From contig NZ_VSZO01000005.1 in assembly GCF_008312935.1 (NCBI RefSeq), positions 124,001 to 188,000 on the forward strand: 64,000 bases of DNA, in the 5' to 3' direction. Positions 38,294 through 48,022 of this stretch are shown here, one piece after another. Source of the DNA: Roseiconus lacunae (GTDB lineage: Bacteria > Planctomycetota > Planctomycetia > Pirellulales > Pirellulaceae). The notes under the pieces were generated by a model, which was given only the letters and a program-made list of their open reading frames with translations, did not search any database and was not told the DNA's origin. The position numbers and the translations under genes are program-made. Numbering within the stretch: position 1 is the stretch's first letter; each line of letters opens with the position of its first letter.

Positions 38294-38860
38294 CTACCAC
38301 TTCACGATGCCGCAGGTGACTCGGATTCCGCCAACAAGAGTCGAACCTCCGTTGTCTTTGGCGAGGCGCAGTAGCGACTTGTGGAAACCTTCGTTGGGAA
38401 ATGCTGCTTCCACGGCCGCAACATTGCTCCGGTTCATCCCTTTTCGTATCCAACCCATGCTGGCGTCGATCCAATCGGTCTTGCGGCAGGCTTCGATGAC
38501 GCGTTCGCGAGGTCCTCGATAGCGAAAGATCTTGTGATGCCAGTGGATGATTCCTCGCAGCAAATCCGGATCAAGACCCCAGCCATGCCTGTCATTGTCA
38601 GCAACGACAATGGCCTCGGACGGTTCGAGGTACGCTAACTCGCGATCTGTCCAGAGACCGATGTCGTGGTAGGCCATCGCAGTCTCAACGGTAGGCTCGA
38701 CGTCTAAGTCACCGTCGAGGAAGTGCATCGCGTACGTCACCGTCCTGAAGACGTGATTTCGATAACCGGCATAGTCATCGCCGATCACGTCGCGGTAAGT
38801 TGCGATTAACTCTTCAACTCGTGGACGCTCCGTTTTGATCTGAATTGCTGAATTCAACAT
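38294..38860 (-). CDS. HD-domain phosphohydrolase-like protein
   Basis: 188 aa. HD-fold elements: YRNHVFRTVTYAMHFL with the first His, then the HD pair in AMAYHDIGLWTD, and a C-terminal helical part with GIIHWHHK. The domain normally hydrolyses phosphomonoesters or nucleotides with a metal. It follows the peroxiredoxin gene by 8 nt on the minus strand, so both are probably in one transcript. A longer plus-strand overlap frame is a shadow. Confidence 0.8.
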   Translation of the reverse strand: MLNSAIQIKTERPRVEELIATYRDVIGDDYAGYRNHVFRTVTYAMHFLDGDLDVEPTVETAMAYHDIGLWTDRELAYLEPSEAIVVADNDRHGWGLDPDLLRGIIHWHHKIFRYRGPRERVIEACRKTDWIDASMGWIRKGMNRSNVAAVEAAFPNEGFHKSLLRLAKDNGGSTLVGGIRVTCGIVKW

Positions 38861-38868
38861 CGGTCGAA

Positions 38869-39378
38869 TTATGCCTCGCCGCGGCCGGGATAGTCGTTCT
38901 GGATGATGTAGCTGAAACCGCCCATCAATTCGCCAATAGACGGACGCGTGAATGGCATGGTCTGGATCGACGCAGCATACAACTCCAGATTTGGTCGAAC
39001 GATAAATAGGCCGGGTTCGCTGAAAAGTTCGGGCTCATCCGTCTTGATGCCTTTGGAAACATAAAGTCCCCATTGGCGAGCCTGCTCGATGGACAGCCCG
39101 TATCCAATCGGAAGATTCTGGACTTTCCATTCCTCCTTACTCCGTGTTGCACGTTCTTCGGAATCGCTGCCGATCGCGACCGCGTCGATGCCGAGTGCCG
39201 ACAGCTCGTCGAGTTTTCGGTCGATGCTGCCCAGATACTTGCGACAGATCGGGCAGTGATAGCCGCGATAGAAGAAGACGAAGGTGAAGTTTTCCGGCGA
39301 CTGTTCGCTGAGCGTCCAGTCGGGGCCACCGACGGTATTGACGGTCAGGTCAGGAACTTTTGCCCGTGGTTTGAGCAT
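38869..39378 (-). CDS. Peroxiredoxin-like AhpC/TSA family protein
   Basis: 169 aa thioredoxin fold. Blocks: PENFTFVFFYRGYHCPICRKYLG with a CPIC redox pair, GIDAVAIGSDSEERATRSKEEW, and LFIVRPNLELYAASIQTMPF. The CxxC pair rather than a single peroxidatic Cys means the exact reaction is unsure. First gene of the pair with the HD protein. Confidence 0.87.
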   Translation of the reverse strand: MLKPRAKVPDLTVNTVGGPDWTLSEQSPENFTFVFFYRGYHCPICRKYLGSIDRKLDELSALGIDAVAIGSDSEERATRSKEEWKVQNLPIGYGLSIEQARQWGLYVSKGIKTDEPELFSEPGLFIVRPNLELYAASIQTMPFTRPSIGELMGGFSYIIQNDYPGRGEA

Positions 39379-39422
39379 GAGATTCCCTCGCGTTGGTCAT
39401 AGTTGGATTTGGCAAGTGTCGA

Positions 39423-39509
39423 TCAGTCGCGATCGAGAACAATTCGATAGCGAGCCTTTCCGCTTCGCAGATGCTCGAAAGCATCGTTCACTTTGCTCAT
39501 CGGGAAAGC
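39423..39509 (-). pseudogene. Zinc-type alcohol dehydrogenase, C-terminal remnant
   Basis: On the minus strand the frame reads [20 protein letters not shown] followed by YRIVLDRD and a stop, the typical end of zinc-containing alcohol dehydrogenases (…KVNEAFEHMLSGKARFRVVL type). About 29 codons remain; the rest of the gene is missing. Confidence 0.7.
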
Positions 39510-39637
39510 TGTCCAGCAAGAAGCGTACGGCATTCCGAAATCGGAGTCTCCGCCGACCGCCTATCGGTCCATACAGATCGTTTAAGGGCGGCGTATCAAT
39601 CGACGAACGTTAGCCTAGCTGGTGGTGTGGAAATGGC

Positions 39638-39657
39638 GGCTAGCGCCATGCGGCTGA
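39638..39657 (+). repeat. REP-like short repeat, copy d
   Basis: GGCTAGCGCCATGCGGCTGA, same consensus as copies a-c. Confidence 0.5.
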
Positions 39658-39678
39658 TCTTATCAGCAATTCAACCGT

Positions 39679-39698
39679 GGCTAACGACATGCGGCTGA
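39679..39698 (+). repeat. REP-like short repeat, copy e
   Basis: GGCTAACGACATGCGGCTGA, directly repeated 41 nt after copy d. Confidence 0.5.
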
Positions 39699-39725
39699 TT
39701 CGAAGCGCGAAGCCGCATCGCTAGA

Positions 39726-40391
39726 CTATTCGCTTTGGCGGACTCGACGGAGAGCGTCCAGGTCAGCGCCGACGATTGCGTTTCGATGTGCTTCAATCGT
39801 CTGGTGCGGCCAATCCCACCAACGCAAGCGAAGCAGTTCGCTGGTCACTTCCTCCGAGAATCTTGTCTTGACGACGCGAGCCGGGTTACCGGCGACGATC
39901 GTGTAGGGGGGGACATCTCGAGTGACCACCGACCGGGCTCCGACAATTGCTCCATCGCCGATCGTGACACCTGGCATCACGGTCGCTTCCGTTCCGATCC
40001 ACACATCGTTTCCGACCGTCGTGTCACCTTTTCGGCCGGGGACCTCGAACATCGCCTGAATGTCCTCGGCAGTGGTTTGCTCATCCATCAGGAAGTTGTT
40101 GAAAGGATACGTGGAAAAGCCCGCCATACTGTGATTCGCCGAGCTGGTGATGAAGCGAACCCCATGAGCAATCTGGCAAAACTTGCCGATTATCAGACGT
40201 TCCAGGCTGAGCGGGAATAAGAATGGGGCGAGGTAGCTGGCGTAGTCCTCGAGTTCTTCGAGGTGTCCAAAGTACGTGAAGTCACCGATCTCAATCCGAG
40301 GATGGTTGATCACTTGATTTAAGTGGACCACTGTTTTGATGACCGTACCGTCGGGCATCACCATTGGATATTTTTGATTTGGATCGAGCAA
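39726..40391 (-). CDS. Vat/CatB-like xenobiotic O-acetyltransferase (hexapeptide repeat)
   Basis: 221 aa left-handed beta-helix acetyltransferase. Family blocks: KFCQIAHGVRFITSSANHSM with the catalytic His, TTVGNDVWIGTEATVMPGVTIGDGAIVGARSVVTRDVPPYTIVAGNPARVVKTRF. Closest to the streptogramin A/chloramphenicol acetyltransferase group (Vat, CatB), but chromosomal homologues often act on other substrates, so resistance is not claimed. It is 44 nt downstream of the broken sulfatase. Confidence 0.85.
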   Translation of the reverse strand: MLDPNQKYPMVMPDGTVIKTVVHLNQVINHPRIEIGDFTYFGHLEELEDYASYLAPFLFPLSLERLIIGKFCQIAHGVRFITSSANHSMAGFSTYPFNNFLMDEQTTAEDIQAMFEVPGRKGDTTVGNDVWIGTEATVMPGVTIGDGAIVGARSVVTRDVPPYTIVAGNPARVVKTRFSEEVTSELLRLRWWDWPHQTIEAHRNAIVGADLDALRRVRQSE

Positions 40392-40435
40392 TTGAAGTCG
40401 CCTTGTGAGAATTCGTCGATGAAACGCACGGTGAT

Positions 40436-41924
40436 CTATTGTTCGGAGGCCGTGTTTGGTTTTCCGCGTCGATTCTGACGCACTCGTTTCTCCCAGTGAT
40501 GGTAGGACTCTCGCAACCGATTGAAATCAACGCGGTGTGTTTCTTTCAAGTCGTTTTGTTCGCCGACATCGGCGGTCAAATCGAACAAGTATTCGCGCGT
40601 CCGCTGGGGAGATTGTTCGCTGACATATTTCAATTGACCGTCGCGAACGGCTTTCCAGACTTTTGTGCCGCGTTGTTTTCGCCAATACAGCTTGCGGTCA
40701 TGCTGGTTGTCATCCATCGATGATCGCTTGGATGATATCGATACCTTCAAACGGTTTGCCGTCACCGCGACTGACACCGGCTAATTGGGCGATCGATCGA
40801 GTGAAATCAAACGTCAGGCAGGGAAGGTCGCTGGTCGTTTGCGGTGGGATTTTACCCGGCCAGCGGATGATGCCTGGGACTCGAATCCCACCTTCATATG
40901 TCGACCCTTTGTGACCGGACAGCGGAGCGTTACGGGCACTCTTGGTCCCACCGTTGTCACTTGCGAAGATAACGACGGTGTTTTCGTCGAACTTATTATG
41001 GGAAAGCGTTTTCAGCACGTCACCGATGCGTTGATCCATGTGTTCGATCATTGCGATGTAGGTTTCTGGGGGCGCCGAACCTTGATTCCAGAGGGGCGAA
41101 TCGAGAGGGATCGGGTCGGCGGTCACATCGTCGGGACCTTGAAAGGGAGAGTGCGGGCAAGTGTATGGCAGGTATAAGAAGAATGGTTGATCCGAGGATT
41201 GTTGATTGAGAAACTTGATCGCTTCTTCGGTCGCGAGGTCCGTAAAATGCCCTTCTCCCGACACCGGATTACCATCTCGAAAAAGATTGTATCCGGCGAC
41301 GGTATCGAGGTAGTGAAAGTAATCCATCCCACCGCCGATGCAGTAAAACGTTTGCTGGAATCCATGATGATTGGGAGCAAACTTGGGTTCGTAGCCGAGG
41401 TGCCATTTGCCAGTGATCGCGGTTGAGTACCCGGATTCGCTGAGCAGTTGTGCGATTGTCGTTTCGGTGCCTGGAAGCCCAAGATCGTTTGTTTCACGAA
41501 GTCGGATAGCGTCGTCATAACGACCGACGTTGCCGGTTCCGATAGCGCATTCCAATCCGCCGATCCATTGCTGATAGCGTCCCGTCAAAAACGCCGCGCG
41601 AGTCGGTGTGCACTCGGCGCCGTTTGCATAGTGATTCGTCAGCCGGACGCCATCGGATGCTAAGCGATCAAGGTTTGGGGTGCGTATATCGGTTCTGCCG
41701 TAGCATCCCAGATCACCGTATCCCATGTCATCGGCAAGTATTAGAACGATGTTTGGACGAGTGGCCGAATCCGCTTTTGATTCGGCAAAAGACAGGGTTT
41801 GCGTTGAGAGGCCGACAACTGCTATAAAAGCGAGTGTAGCTATTCTGTGTAGCAAATGACGTGGGAATAACCGGCGGCAACCGGCCTGCGTCTTGGCAAG
41901 GAATTGAATCATGTTGAATCCCAT
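40436..41924 (-). pseudogene. Type I sulfatase, frameshifted
   Basis: The N-terminal frame (from 41924, or ATG at 41912) has a signal peptide, ILADDMGYGDLGCYG metal pair and formylglycine motif CTPTRAAFLTG, TAITGKWHLG and the metal segment FASDNGGT. It ends at FEGIDIIQAIIDG with a stop near 40710. The C-terminal part (DNQHDRKLYWRKQRGTKVWKAV...) continues in another frame to 40436. Around 40718 one base is in excess (or two are missing), so the gene is broken unless this is a sequence error. Its 5' end faces the integrase gene. C-terminal blocks fit the arylsulfatase A family. Confidence 0.85.
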
Positions 41925-42148
41925 TCTTTTAAATGCGGGCACTGGTTGCTCGTATCGATGTCGCGCTCCGCCGTGAAAGGCGGGTTCGTTATGCGCACAA
42001 AAAAACCAGAGGATCGCGGTCGGCAAACCGCATGATGATCCCCTGGCGGCAAGGAACCGAACTCGGTTCCCGCCAATAGTTTCTTCTTTCTCAGCCCCCA
42101 AGTCAAATCCCAGCGGCAACTGGGCCAACCCAAGAGGTTTTTTCGAAA

Positions 42149-43297
<1,149 letters not shown>

Positions 43298-43307
43298 GCC
43301 CCAACAC

Positions 43308-43337
43308 CTAAACTGGCGTCGATTTTGCGGCATATAG
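43308..43337 (+). repeat. 30-bp direct repeat, copy A
   Basis: CTAAACTGG ... TGCGGCATATA at the right end. Matches copies B (43432) and C (46911) in both flanks, with a variable centre of 9-10 bases. It lies just after the integrase gene. Confidence 0.75.
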
Positions 43338-43431
43338 GATGAAGTATGTTATGGCAGAGGCCATTTCTTAGCATTGCGGTACATCCGGTGCCTGAATCAA
43401 TCCGCTCGAACGAGTGGATGGGCCGCCGCTG

Positions 43432-43461
43432 CTAAACTGGAGCGTTTTTTGCGGCATATAC
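43432..43461 (+). repeat. 30-bp direct repeat, copy B
   Basis: CTAAACTGGAGCG, five T, then TGCGGCATATAC. Shares CTAAA, GCG and TGCGGCATATAC at identical spacing with copy C; shares CTAAACTGG and TGCGGCATATA with copy A. Left boundary of the recombinase module. Confidence 0.75.
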
Positions 43462-43531
43462 AGTGATGGGAATCCGTTATCTATCCACGTGCAGGATCGA
43501 GACGGATTCCCGGCCTGTCACCAGCGGAATT

Positions 43532-43789
43532 TCACTTGCGACGTTTCGTTTTCAACTTCTTTTCCAGCGATTCAACGAATCCTGCCATCGAAGTCCCAAG
43601 AGCTTCGCAGACGTCGTAGAGCTCGAGGATATCGAGTCTCCTCTCGCCGGACTCGTACTTGCTGACAAACGATTGCGGACGCCCTAGCCGTTCCGCGACA
43701 TCTTCTTGTCTCAACCCAGCCTGCTCCCTGGTGCTTCGCAGTAGGGACAAGAGTGCGTTTTGTCGTTCGGTGTACAGGTTCTTTTCCAC
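43532..43789 (-). CDS. XRE-family HTH regulator
   Basis: 85 aa. A single Cro/CI-type helix-turn-helix: LRSTREQAGLRQEDVAERLGR, then PQSFVSKYESGERRLDILEL. Compact regulator of the type found at control points of mobile elements. Transcribed away from the membrane protein gene; the 106-nt gap holds a 7-bp inverted repeat (43832-43852) that may be its operator. Basic C-terminus KKLKTKRRK. Confidence 0.88.
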   Translation of the reverse strand: MEKNLYTERQNALLSLLRSTREQAGLRQEDVAERLGRPQSFVSKYESGERRLDILELYDVCEALGTSMAGFVESLEKKLKTKRRK

Positions 43790-43831
43790 ATCCGTTTCCT
43801 AAAAACGGACGAAGCCTATATCCTGATACGG

Positions 43832-43852
43832 AATATCCCATTTTCGGATATT
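43832..43852. promoter_or_regulatory. Inverted repeat, candidate XRE operator
   Basis: AATATCC-CATTTTC-GGATATT: perfect 7-bp arms with a 7-nt spacer in the divergent promoter region; another ATATCC lies at 43817-43822. Position fits autoregulation by the XRE protein, unproven. Confidence 0.5.
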
Positions 43853-43895
43853 TTCTTTCCGATCCTTTCCCCCACGTACACACCAAGGAGTTCCC

Positions 43896-44618
43896 ATGAA
43901 CAAGTCACAGAAGATCATCGCCTGTTTGACCCTCGTCTGTTTCGTCGTTTTGTACGCATTCGGTTGGCTTTGGCCCCTGGTTCGGATCGTGTTGTCGACG
44001 TTCGGCTTTGCTTCGCTCGTAGCATCCCTGTACTTCGCTGGAATCGTCGTCATTGCACATTTCAAAAAACGCGACGATCAGGTTGACCACGACAATTCAT
44101 CGGTTGTTAGGGCGGCGTTCTCAGCGGTCGCGACACTTCTGCTTTTTGCGATGCTCGCCGTGGTTCCGGCCCCAAGCGGGAGCGGCGACGCTGCCCCATC
44201 TGATATCCAATCCGGTTCGCAATCGGCAGATGAAGATCGGGCTTCCTCTCGAGGACGCGAATCGACAGCGAAGAATGATCGAAACTTGCAGGGAGGTGAG
44301 AACGCGTCACCATCAATGGACTCAACGGCTTCGAAGCAGCAGGTAGCATCGAAACCAGAATCGAAAAAACCAGTCTCAGATTTCGACCCGGCAAGTCAAG
44401 CGGCTGCCGAGTTCCTTGGCGCCTTGCTCGGCGCGTCTGCCGAACAACAGCGTCGTCAGCAATCCGATCCTCGCTATCAGCAATTCAAGCAGTCACTCGA
44501 CCGACTCAGTGTGTGTCCACGCTGTGGGGGCGCAGGTCAATACCGTTACGTCGACGGGAGTGGGACTCTGCAAGTGCAGAACTGCCCCTCATGTTTCGGG
44601 TCCGGACGCGCGAACTGA
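43896..44618 (+). CDS. Membrane protein with DnaJ-type zinc-finger tail
   Basis: 240 aa. Three hydrophobic segments (IIACLTLVCFVVLYAFGWLWP, ASLVASLYFAGIVVIAHF, AAFSAVATLLLFAMLAVV), a long Ser/Glu/Lys disordered part, then at the C-terminus two CxxCxGxG-like motifs, CPRCGGAG and CPSCFGSG, as in the DnaJ central domain. The tail probably binds zinc in the cytoplasm. There is no J domain, so it is not a DnaJ co-chaperone. It lies between the XRE gene and the recombinase inside the repeat-flanked module. Confidence 0.7.
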   Translation: MNKSQKIIACLTLVCFVVLYAFGWLWPLVRIVLSTFGFASLVASLYFAGIVVIAHFKKRDDQVDHDNSSVVRAAFSAVATLLLFAMLAVVPAPSGSGDAAPSDIQSGSQSADEDRASSRGRESTAKNDRNLQGGENASPSMDSTASKQQVASKPESKKPVSDFDPASQAAAEFLGALLGASAEQQRRQQSDPRYQQFKQSLDRLSVCPRCGGAGQYRYVDGSGTLQVQNCPSCFGSGRAN

Positions 44619-44639
44619 GTTTATTCTAACGGGAAGCTA

Positions 44640-46661
44640 ATGAACCAACACTCAATCACAAATTTGGGAATCGCCAATGAACAGCTACGAAACAAAGCAG
44701 ACGACTGGTGGCATGCATCGGCTACGTTCAACTCGACGCTTCGGTCCTTTGATTCGAATGGTGCCCTTAAATCGAAAATCGAATCCGCACAGCATCATGG
44801 CTGGCAGGTCGGCACAGTCTATTCTCGATTTAGCACAAAGCTCCAGCACTCCACCGATGATCAAGTCCGTGAGTGCGTCCAATGGGCGGGACGAAGCGGA
44901 ATCTATGTGCCCCCAGAGTTGATCTCGGTTGACGAGGGGGTAAAGGGGAAACGTCTTCGGCGAGCCGGATTGAATCGCACCAAAGCGATTCTCAGTCAGC
45001 GGTTGGCGGACGTGATGTTGGTCTTCAAAGCCAGCCGACTGTTTCGTCAAGCCGGCAAGGGCTACCAGTTCATCAATGAGGAAGTCGTCGAAGAGGGCCT
45101 CCGCGCGGTCAGCGTCTCCCAGGGAATCGACACCAACGACCGAAAGACGTGGAAGTTGCAATTGCAGATTCATGGCTTGCTTGATGATTTACTCCTTGAT
45201 GCGATTGCCGATCACGTCCGCTCAGGTTTGACGGGACTGTTCCTCAACAAGTGGACCACAGGCGCCATCGGTGTCGGCTACCGACGCAAGGAAATCCCTG
45301 GCGCCCCGCCGACCAATCGTGGTCGGCCGAGGACGATGCCCGAGGTGGATCCGGAGGCAGCGGAGTTGATTCGGGAACATGCCCGATTGCTAATCGATGG
45401 GATGCCGATCCGAGAAGGCGTCCGTCGTTGGAATCAAAATCAGGGTCCTTGCGATCCACGGTCGAGCGCCGGCATGATGACCTATCCGGCCTACCGCCGA
45501 CTGTTCTCCAACCCCAGGTTGATTGGCAAGTGGGAATTCGGTCGGCGCCGAAATCAGTTCTCGACAAAACTGGATTACGTACGTCAAGTCGAGCAGTCCG
45601 ACGACGAAGTGACCAGCGTTCAATGTGAAGAACTGCGAATCCTTGACGACCAGACCTTCCGCAGGTTGCAGTCCTTGTTGGACGCCAAAAAGACCGGTCG
45701 TCGCGGGCCTCGCCAGCCGAAGAAATTGCGGCTATGGGATCTGACAACCGACTGCTTTTATTGCGACCATTGCAGCGCTGGCCACCATCGAGTCCGCTTC
45801 CACCAAACCGGCGCAAACGGCGCAGCGATGCGATGCAAAAATGGTGACGATTGCGATTCGCCCTCGACCGTGCGGCGGAGCGAAGCGGTTTTGGCGGTCT
45901 GCAAAGAGATTTCCAGACTCGTCACGGACGACACCGATTTGGTCGAGTCGATTGCGCGGCAAATTGTCAAGCTGGACGGCGAAGCCGATCGGGGGTTGTC
46001 GCGTCAGTTGGCAGCCCTACAGAAGCGGTTGAAACTTCTATCCAATCGAATCGAAGATCTGTTTGAGCTCTCCGGCGAAGGCACGGATGAAGACCGCCGA
46101 GAAATCAAAGCTCGACTGCAAGCGGCACAGTCCGAACGCCGGATAGTCCAAAACGAAGTCGTGCAGCTTGAGGATCAGATTTCAGGATCAACGCAAACCC
46201 TCTCCCTCAATCAGGCGGCCGGATTGATCGATCAACTGGGGCCAGCCATTCTGGAGGCGGCGGAGGGTGAACTGGGCGATGACGCGGTTTACAAGGCGTT
46301 AGCGATGTTTCGCTGCGTGACGGGGAGCCAGGTTCGAGTCCGGGCTGAGCAGCGACCGAACCGTAAACGCTTCAACGTCCGTGGTTGGTTCATGCCACAG
46401 ATCGTTCACTCTGCTCGCGACCAAGAATTCGCCGTATGGCTACGCAAGCCGCCACGTCTGGATGCGATCGCCGAGCGCGTACATGAACTGATCGACCAGC
46501 AGGGGTTGAGTCACCGTGGTGCCGCAGCGGTGCTACGTGAAGAGGGTCACAACGTCAATTCCGGCAATGTCTGGTACAGCTATCGCCGTTGGTACGAAAT
46601 GCAAGGCCTTCCCGTTCCGCAGCTTGCTTATAACAACGGACGTACACGTCGAAGAGTCTGA
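44640..46661 (+). CDS. Large serine recombinase
   Basis: 673 aa. An unusual 60-residue lead precedes the resolvase domain: VYSRFSTKLQ carries the nucleophilic Ser, and VFKASRLFR a catalytic Arg. A 'Recombinase' DNA-binding domain follows (RGRPRTMPEVDPEAAELIREH, VRRWNQNQGPC, YRRLFSNPRLIGKWEFG), then a zinc finger (FYCDHCSAGHH ... RCKNGDDC), a coiled coil (LQKRLKLLSNRIEDLFEL ... QSERRIVQNEVVQLEDQI) and a C-terminal helix-turn-helix-like part. Large serine recombinases integrate and excise elements between short att sites. It is in the module flanked by repeats B and C. Confidence 0.92.
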   Translation: MNQHSITNLGIANEQLRNKADDWWHASATFNSTLRSFDSNGALKSKIESAQHHGWQVGTVYSRFSTKLQHSTDDQVRECVQWAGRSGIYVPPELISVDEGVKGKRLRRAGLNRTKAILSQRLADVMLVFKASRLFRQAGKGYQFINEEVVEEGLRAVSVSQGIDTNDRKTWKLQLQIHGLLDDLLLDAIADHVRSGLTGLFLNKWTTGAIGVGYRRKEIPGAPPTNRGRPRTMPEVDPEAAELIREHARLLIDGMPIREGVRRWNQNQGPCDPRSSAGMMTYPAYRRLFSNPRLIGKWEFGRRRNQFSTKLDYVRQVEQSDDEVTSVQCEELRILDDQTFRRLQSLLDAKKTGRRGPRQPKKLRLWDLTTDCFYCDHCSAGHHRVRFHQTGANGAAMRCKNGDDCDSPSTVRRSEAVLAVCKEISRLVTDDTDLVESIARQIVKLDGEADRGLSRQLAALQKRLKLLSNRIEDLFELSGEGTDEDRREIKARLQAAQSERRIVQNEVVQLEDQISGSTQTLSLNQAAGLIDQLGPAILEAAEGELGDDAVYKALAMFRCVTGSQVRVRAEQRPNRKRFNVRGWFMPQIVHSARDQEFAVWLRKPPRLDAIAERVHELIDQQGLSHRGAAAVLREEGHNVNSGNVWYSYRRWYEMQGLPVPQLAYNNGRTRRRV

Positions 46662-46750
46662 TCTGATTGCCAATCGATTCATCCCGCATACGCCCCAGCT
46701 ATCTCAATCGGGGCGTTTTCTAATCCGCTACTTGGAAACGATCAACCGCA

Positions 46751-46918
46751 ATGACGCCTCATTCCAAAAATCAAACCGACGCTCTTCCAGCGTATGACGC
46801 ACCGGATCGTGCGCGACTGGCAGAATGCGTTGCCTTTCTGCTGCTTGCCTACCACCGTCGCCATGCCAACGAATCTGAAGATGCAATAGACGGCAAGGGC
46901 AAGGGGCCAGCTAAATAA
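46751..46918 (+). CDS. Small protein downstream of recombinase
   Basis: 55 codons, ATG at 46751, TAA at 46916. It starts MTPHSKNQTDALPAYDAPDRAR and continues LAECVAFLLLAYHRRH, with a short hydrophobic helix, then an acidic-basic tail ending GKGPAK. No family recognised. Its stop lies within direct repeat C. The amphipathic helix pattern and close position suggest a real gene, but codon-level evidence is limited. Confidence 0.45.
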   Translation: MTPHSKNQTDALPAYDAPDRARLAECVAFLLLAYHRRHANESEDAIDGKGKGPAK

Positions 46919-46940
46919 AAGCGAAAAATGCGGCATATAC
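46911..46940 (+). repeat. 30-bp direct repeat, copy C
   Basis: CTAAATAAAAGCG, five A, then TGCGGCATATAC. Right boundary of the recombinase module, 3.5 kb from copy B. Confidence 0.75.
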
Positions 46941-47004
46941 CTTGGAGAGAACGTTAGCTCTCCGCCATCTTCACTCACGTTCCCTATGCCCCACGAGGTC
47001 CCAT

Positions 47005-47238
47005 TTGACACACATCTTACTGACACTTCTCTCCGTTGCACTGCTATTGGCGATCGTTGCATTGATCAAAGAGCGACGGTTGAGGATTGCCTTGCAACAA
47101 ATTCTCAAACGCTTGATTGGACGCTGGAGGTCCCATGGAAATTCGGCCGATTCTGATTCTCTTGATACTGCTGGCAATCATGACCGGATGCCGCGAGGAC
47201 AAAGACGCTCGACTCGTCGCAATGGCACGGCGTCATGA
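47005..47238 (+). CDS. Possible short membrane protein
   Basis: Frame with a TTG start at 47005, preceded by GAGG at 46995-46998. The N-terminal part is a membrane helix (HILLTLLSVALLLAIVALIKE) followed by a basic amphipathic stretch (RRLRIALQQILKRLIGRW). The last third overlaps the lipoprotein gene (from 47135) and reads like a shadow, so the stop may be misleading. Tentative. Confidence 0.35.
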   Translation: MTHILLTLLSVALLLAIVALIKERRLRIALQQILKRLIGRWRSHGNSADSDSLDTAGNHDRMPRGQRRSTRRNGTAS

Positions 47239-47638
47239 AATCCGGCAAGCCGAACAGAACGTTCGTGCCACGGAGCTTCAACGCGAAGTCACCGCCATGC
47301 AACGTGCTGTTCAATCCGAGCGTGCATCGATCAACCGAGAACGAGATAAACTCGAAGACGAGCGACGTGAAGTTGCCTCTTCGCGTCGCTTTGATTCCCT
47401 GTCAGCAGCAGCAATCAACAACATCGGATTGGTCTTCGCTTGCCTGCTCCCGCTGGGGCTGATCTGGCTGTTGCTCGCCAAACCTCAAGAGCTCGATAGT
47501 GAGCATGCGATCGTCGAGTTGATGCTCAACGACATGGTTGCCGATCAACCGTTGTTATTTGACCTTGAATCCGATTCAAAGCAACGTCGGCGCATTGACG
47601 GTCCCAGCACCAGTGATGTTCAAAACCAATCTCCCTAA
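47135..47638 (+). CDS. Lipoprotein with coiled coil and membrane helix, first gene of the AAA/Ubl operon
   Basis: About 167 aa from the ATG at 47135, with GGAGG 5 nt upstream. Lipobox AIMTGC after the hydrophobic ILILLILL. A charged coiled coil (RRHEIRQAEQNVRATELQREVTAMQRAVQSERASINRERDKLEDERREV) is followed by one membrane helix (GLVFACLLPLGLIWLLL) and an acidic tail. No family recognised. It would place a membrane-anchored scaffold at the head of the operon. DUF1257 starts 15 nt later. Confidence 0.65.
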   Translation: MEIRPILILLILLAIMTGCREDKDARLVAMARRHEIRQAEQNVRATELQREVTAMQRAVQSERASINRERDKLEDERREVASSRRFDSLSAAAINNIGLVFACLLPLGLIWLLLAKPQELDSEHAIVELMLNDMVADQPLLFDLESDSKQRRRIDGPSTSDVQNQSP

Positions 47639-47653
47639 ACCCAGGAGGAAACC

Positions 47654-48022
47654 GTGTCACACATCGTGACCATCGAAACCGAAATCCGTGACCCTGTCGC
47701 GCTACGGCGGTCGTGCCAAAGACTCGGTCTTGCCGAGCCGGTCCATCGGACCGCCAAGTTGTTTAGCAGTGAAGCAACCGGCTATTGCGTCGAACTACCC
47801 GCTTGGCGCTACCCGGTTGTCTGCCAAGTCGAGACCGGCGTCGTGCACTACGACAACTACGGCGGTCGCTGGGGAGATCAAGCTCAGCTCGATCAACTCA
47901 AACAGGCGTACTCGGCGGAAAAATCCATTATCGAAGCTAGGCGACAGGGACACTCGGTCACCGAGCAAACCCTTGCCGATGGCTCGATCAGGCTCACCAT
48001 CGAGCTTGGAGGTGACGCGTGA
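47654..48022 (+). CDS. DUF1257 (Ycf35-like) protein
   Basis: 122 aa. GTG start with AGGAGG upstream. DUF1257 pattern: MSHIVTIETEIRDPVALRRSC, then GVVHYDNYGGRWGDQAQLDQLKQAYSAEKS and QGHSVTEQTLADGSIRLTIEL. The family is named from plastid Ycf35; function unknown, found near AAA+ ATPases of the Ycf46 type and DUF2997. The last 4 nt overlap the DUF2997 gene (GTGA), strong coupling. Confidence 0.85.
   Translation: MSHIVTIETEIRDPVALRRSCQRLGLAEPVHRTAKLFSSEATGYCVELPAWRYPVVCQVETGVVHYDNYGGRWGDQAQLDQLKQAYSAEKSIIEARRQGHSVTEQTLADGSIRLTIELGGDA

Larger units (their letters stand above)
39379..39725. other. Degraded region between peroxiredoxin and acetyltransferase genes
   Basis: Contains an alcohol dehydrogenase remnant (39423-39509) and two REP-like repeats (39638 and 39679), no intact gene. 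Confidence 0.5.

Noticed and set aside
43308-43461. Repeats A and B as a terminator pair or promoter.
   Set aside because: No hairpin is formed, and copy C is 3.5 kb away in the same relative place beside a module boundary, so att-like sites explain more.
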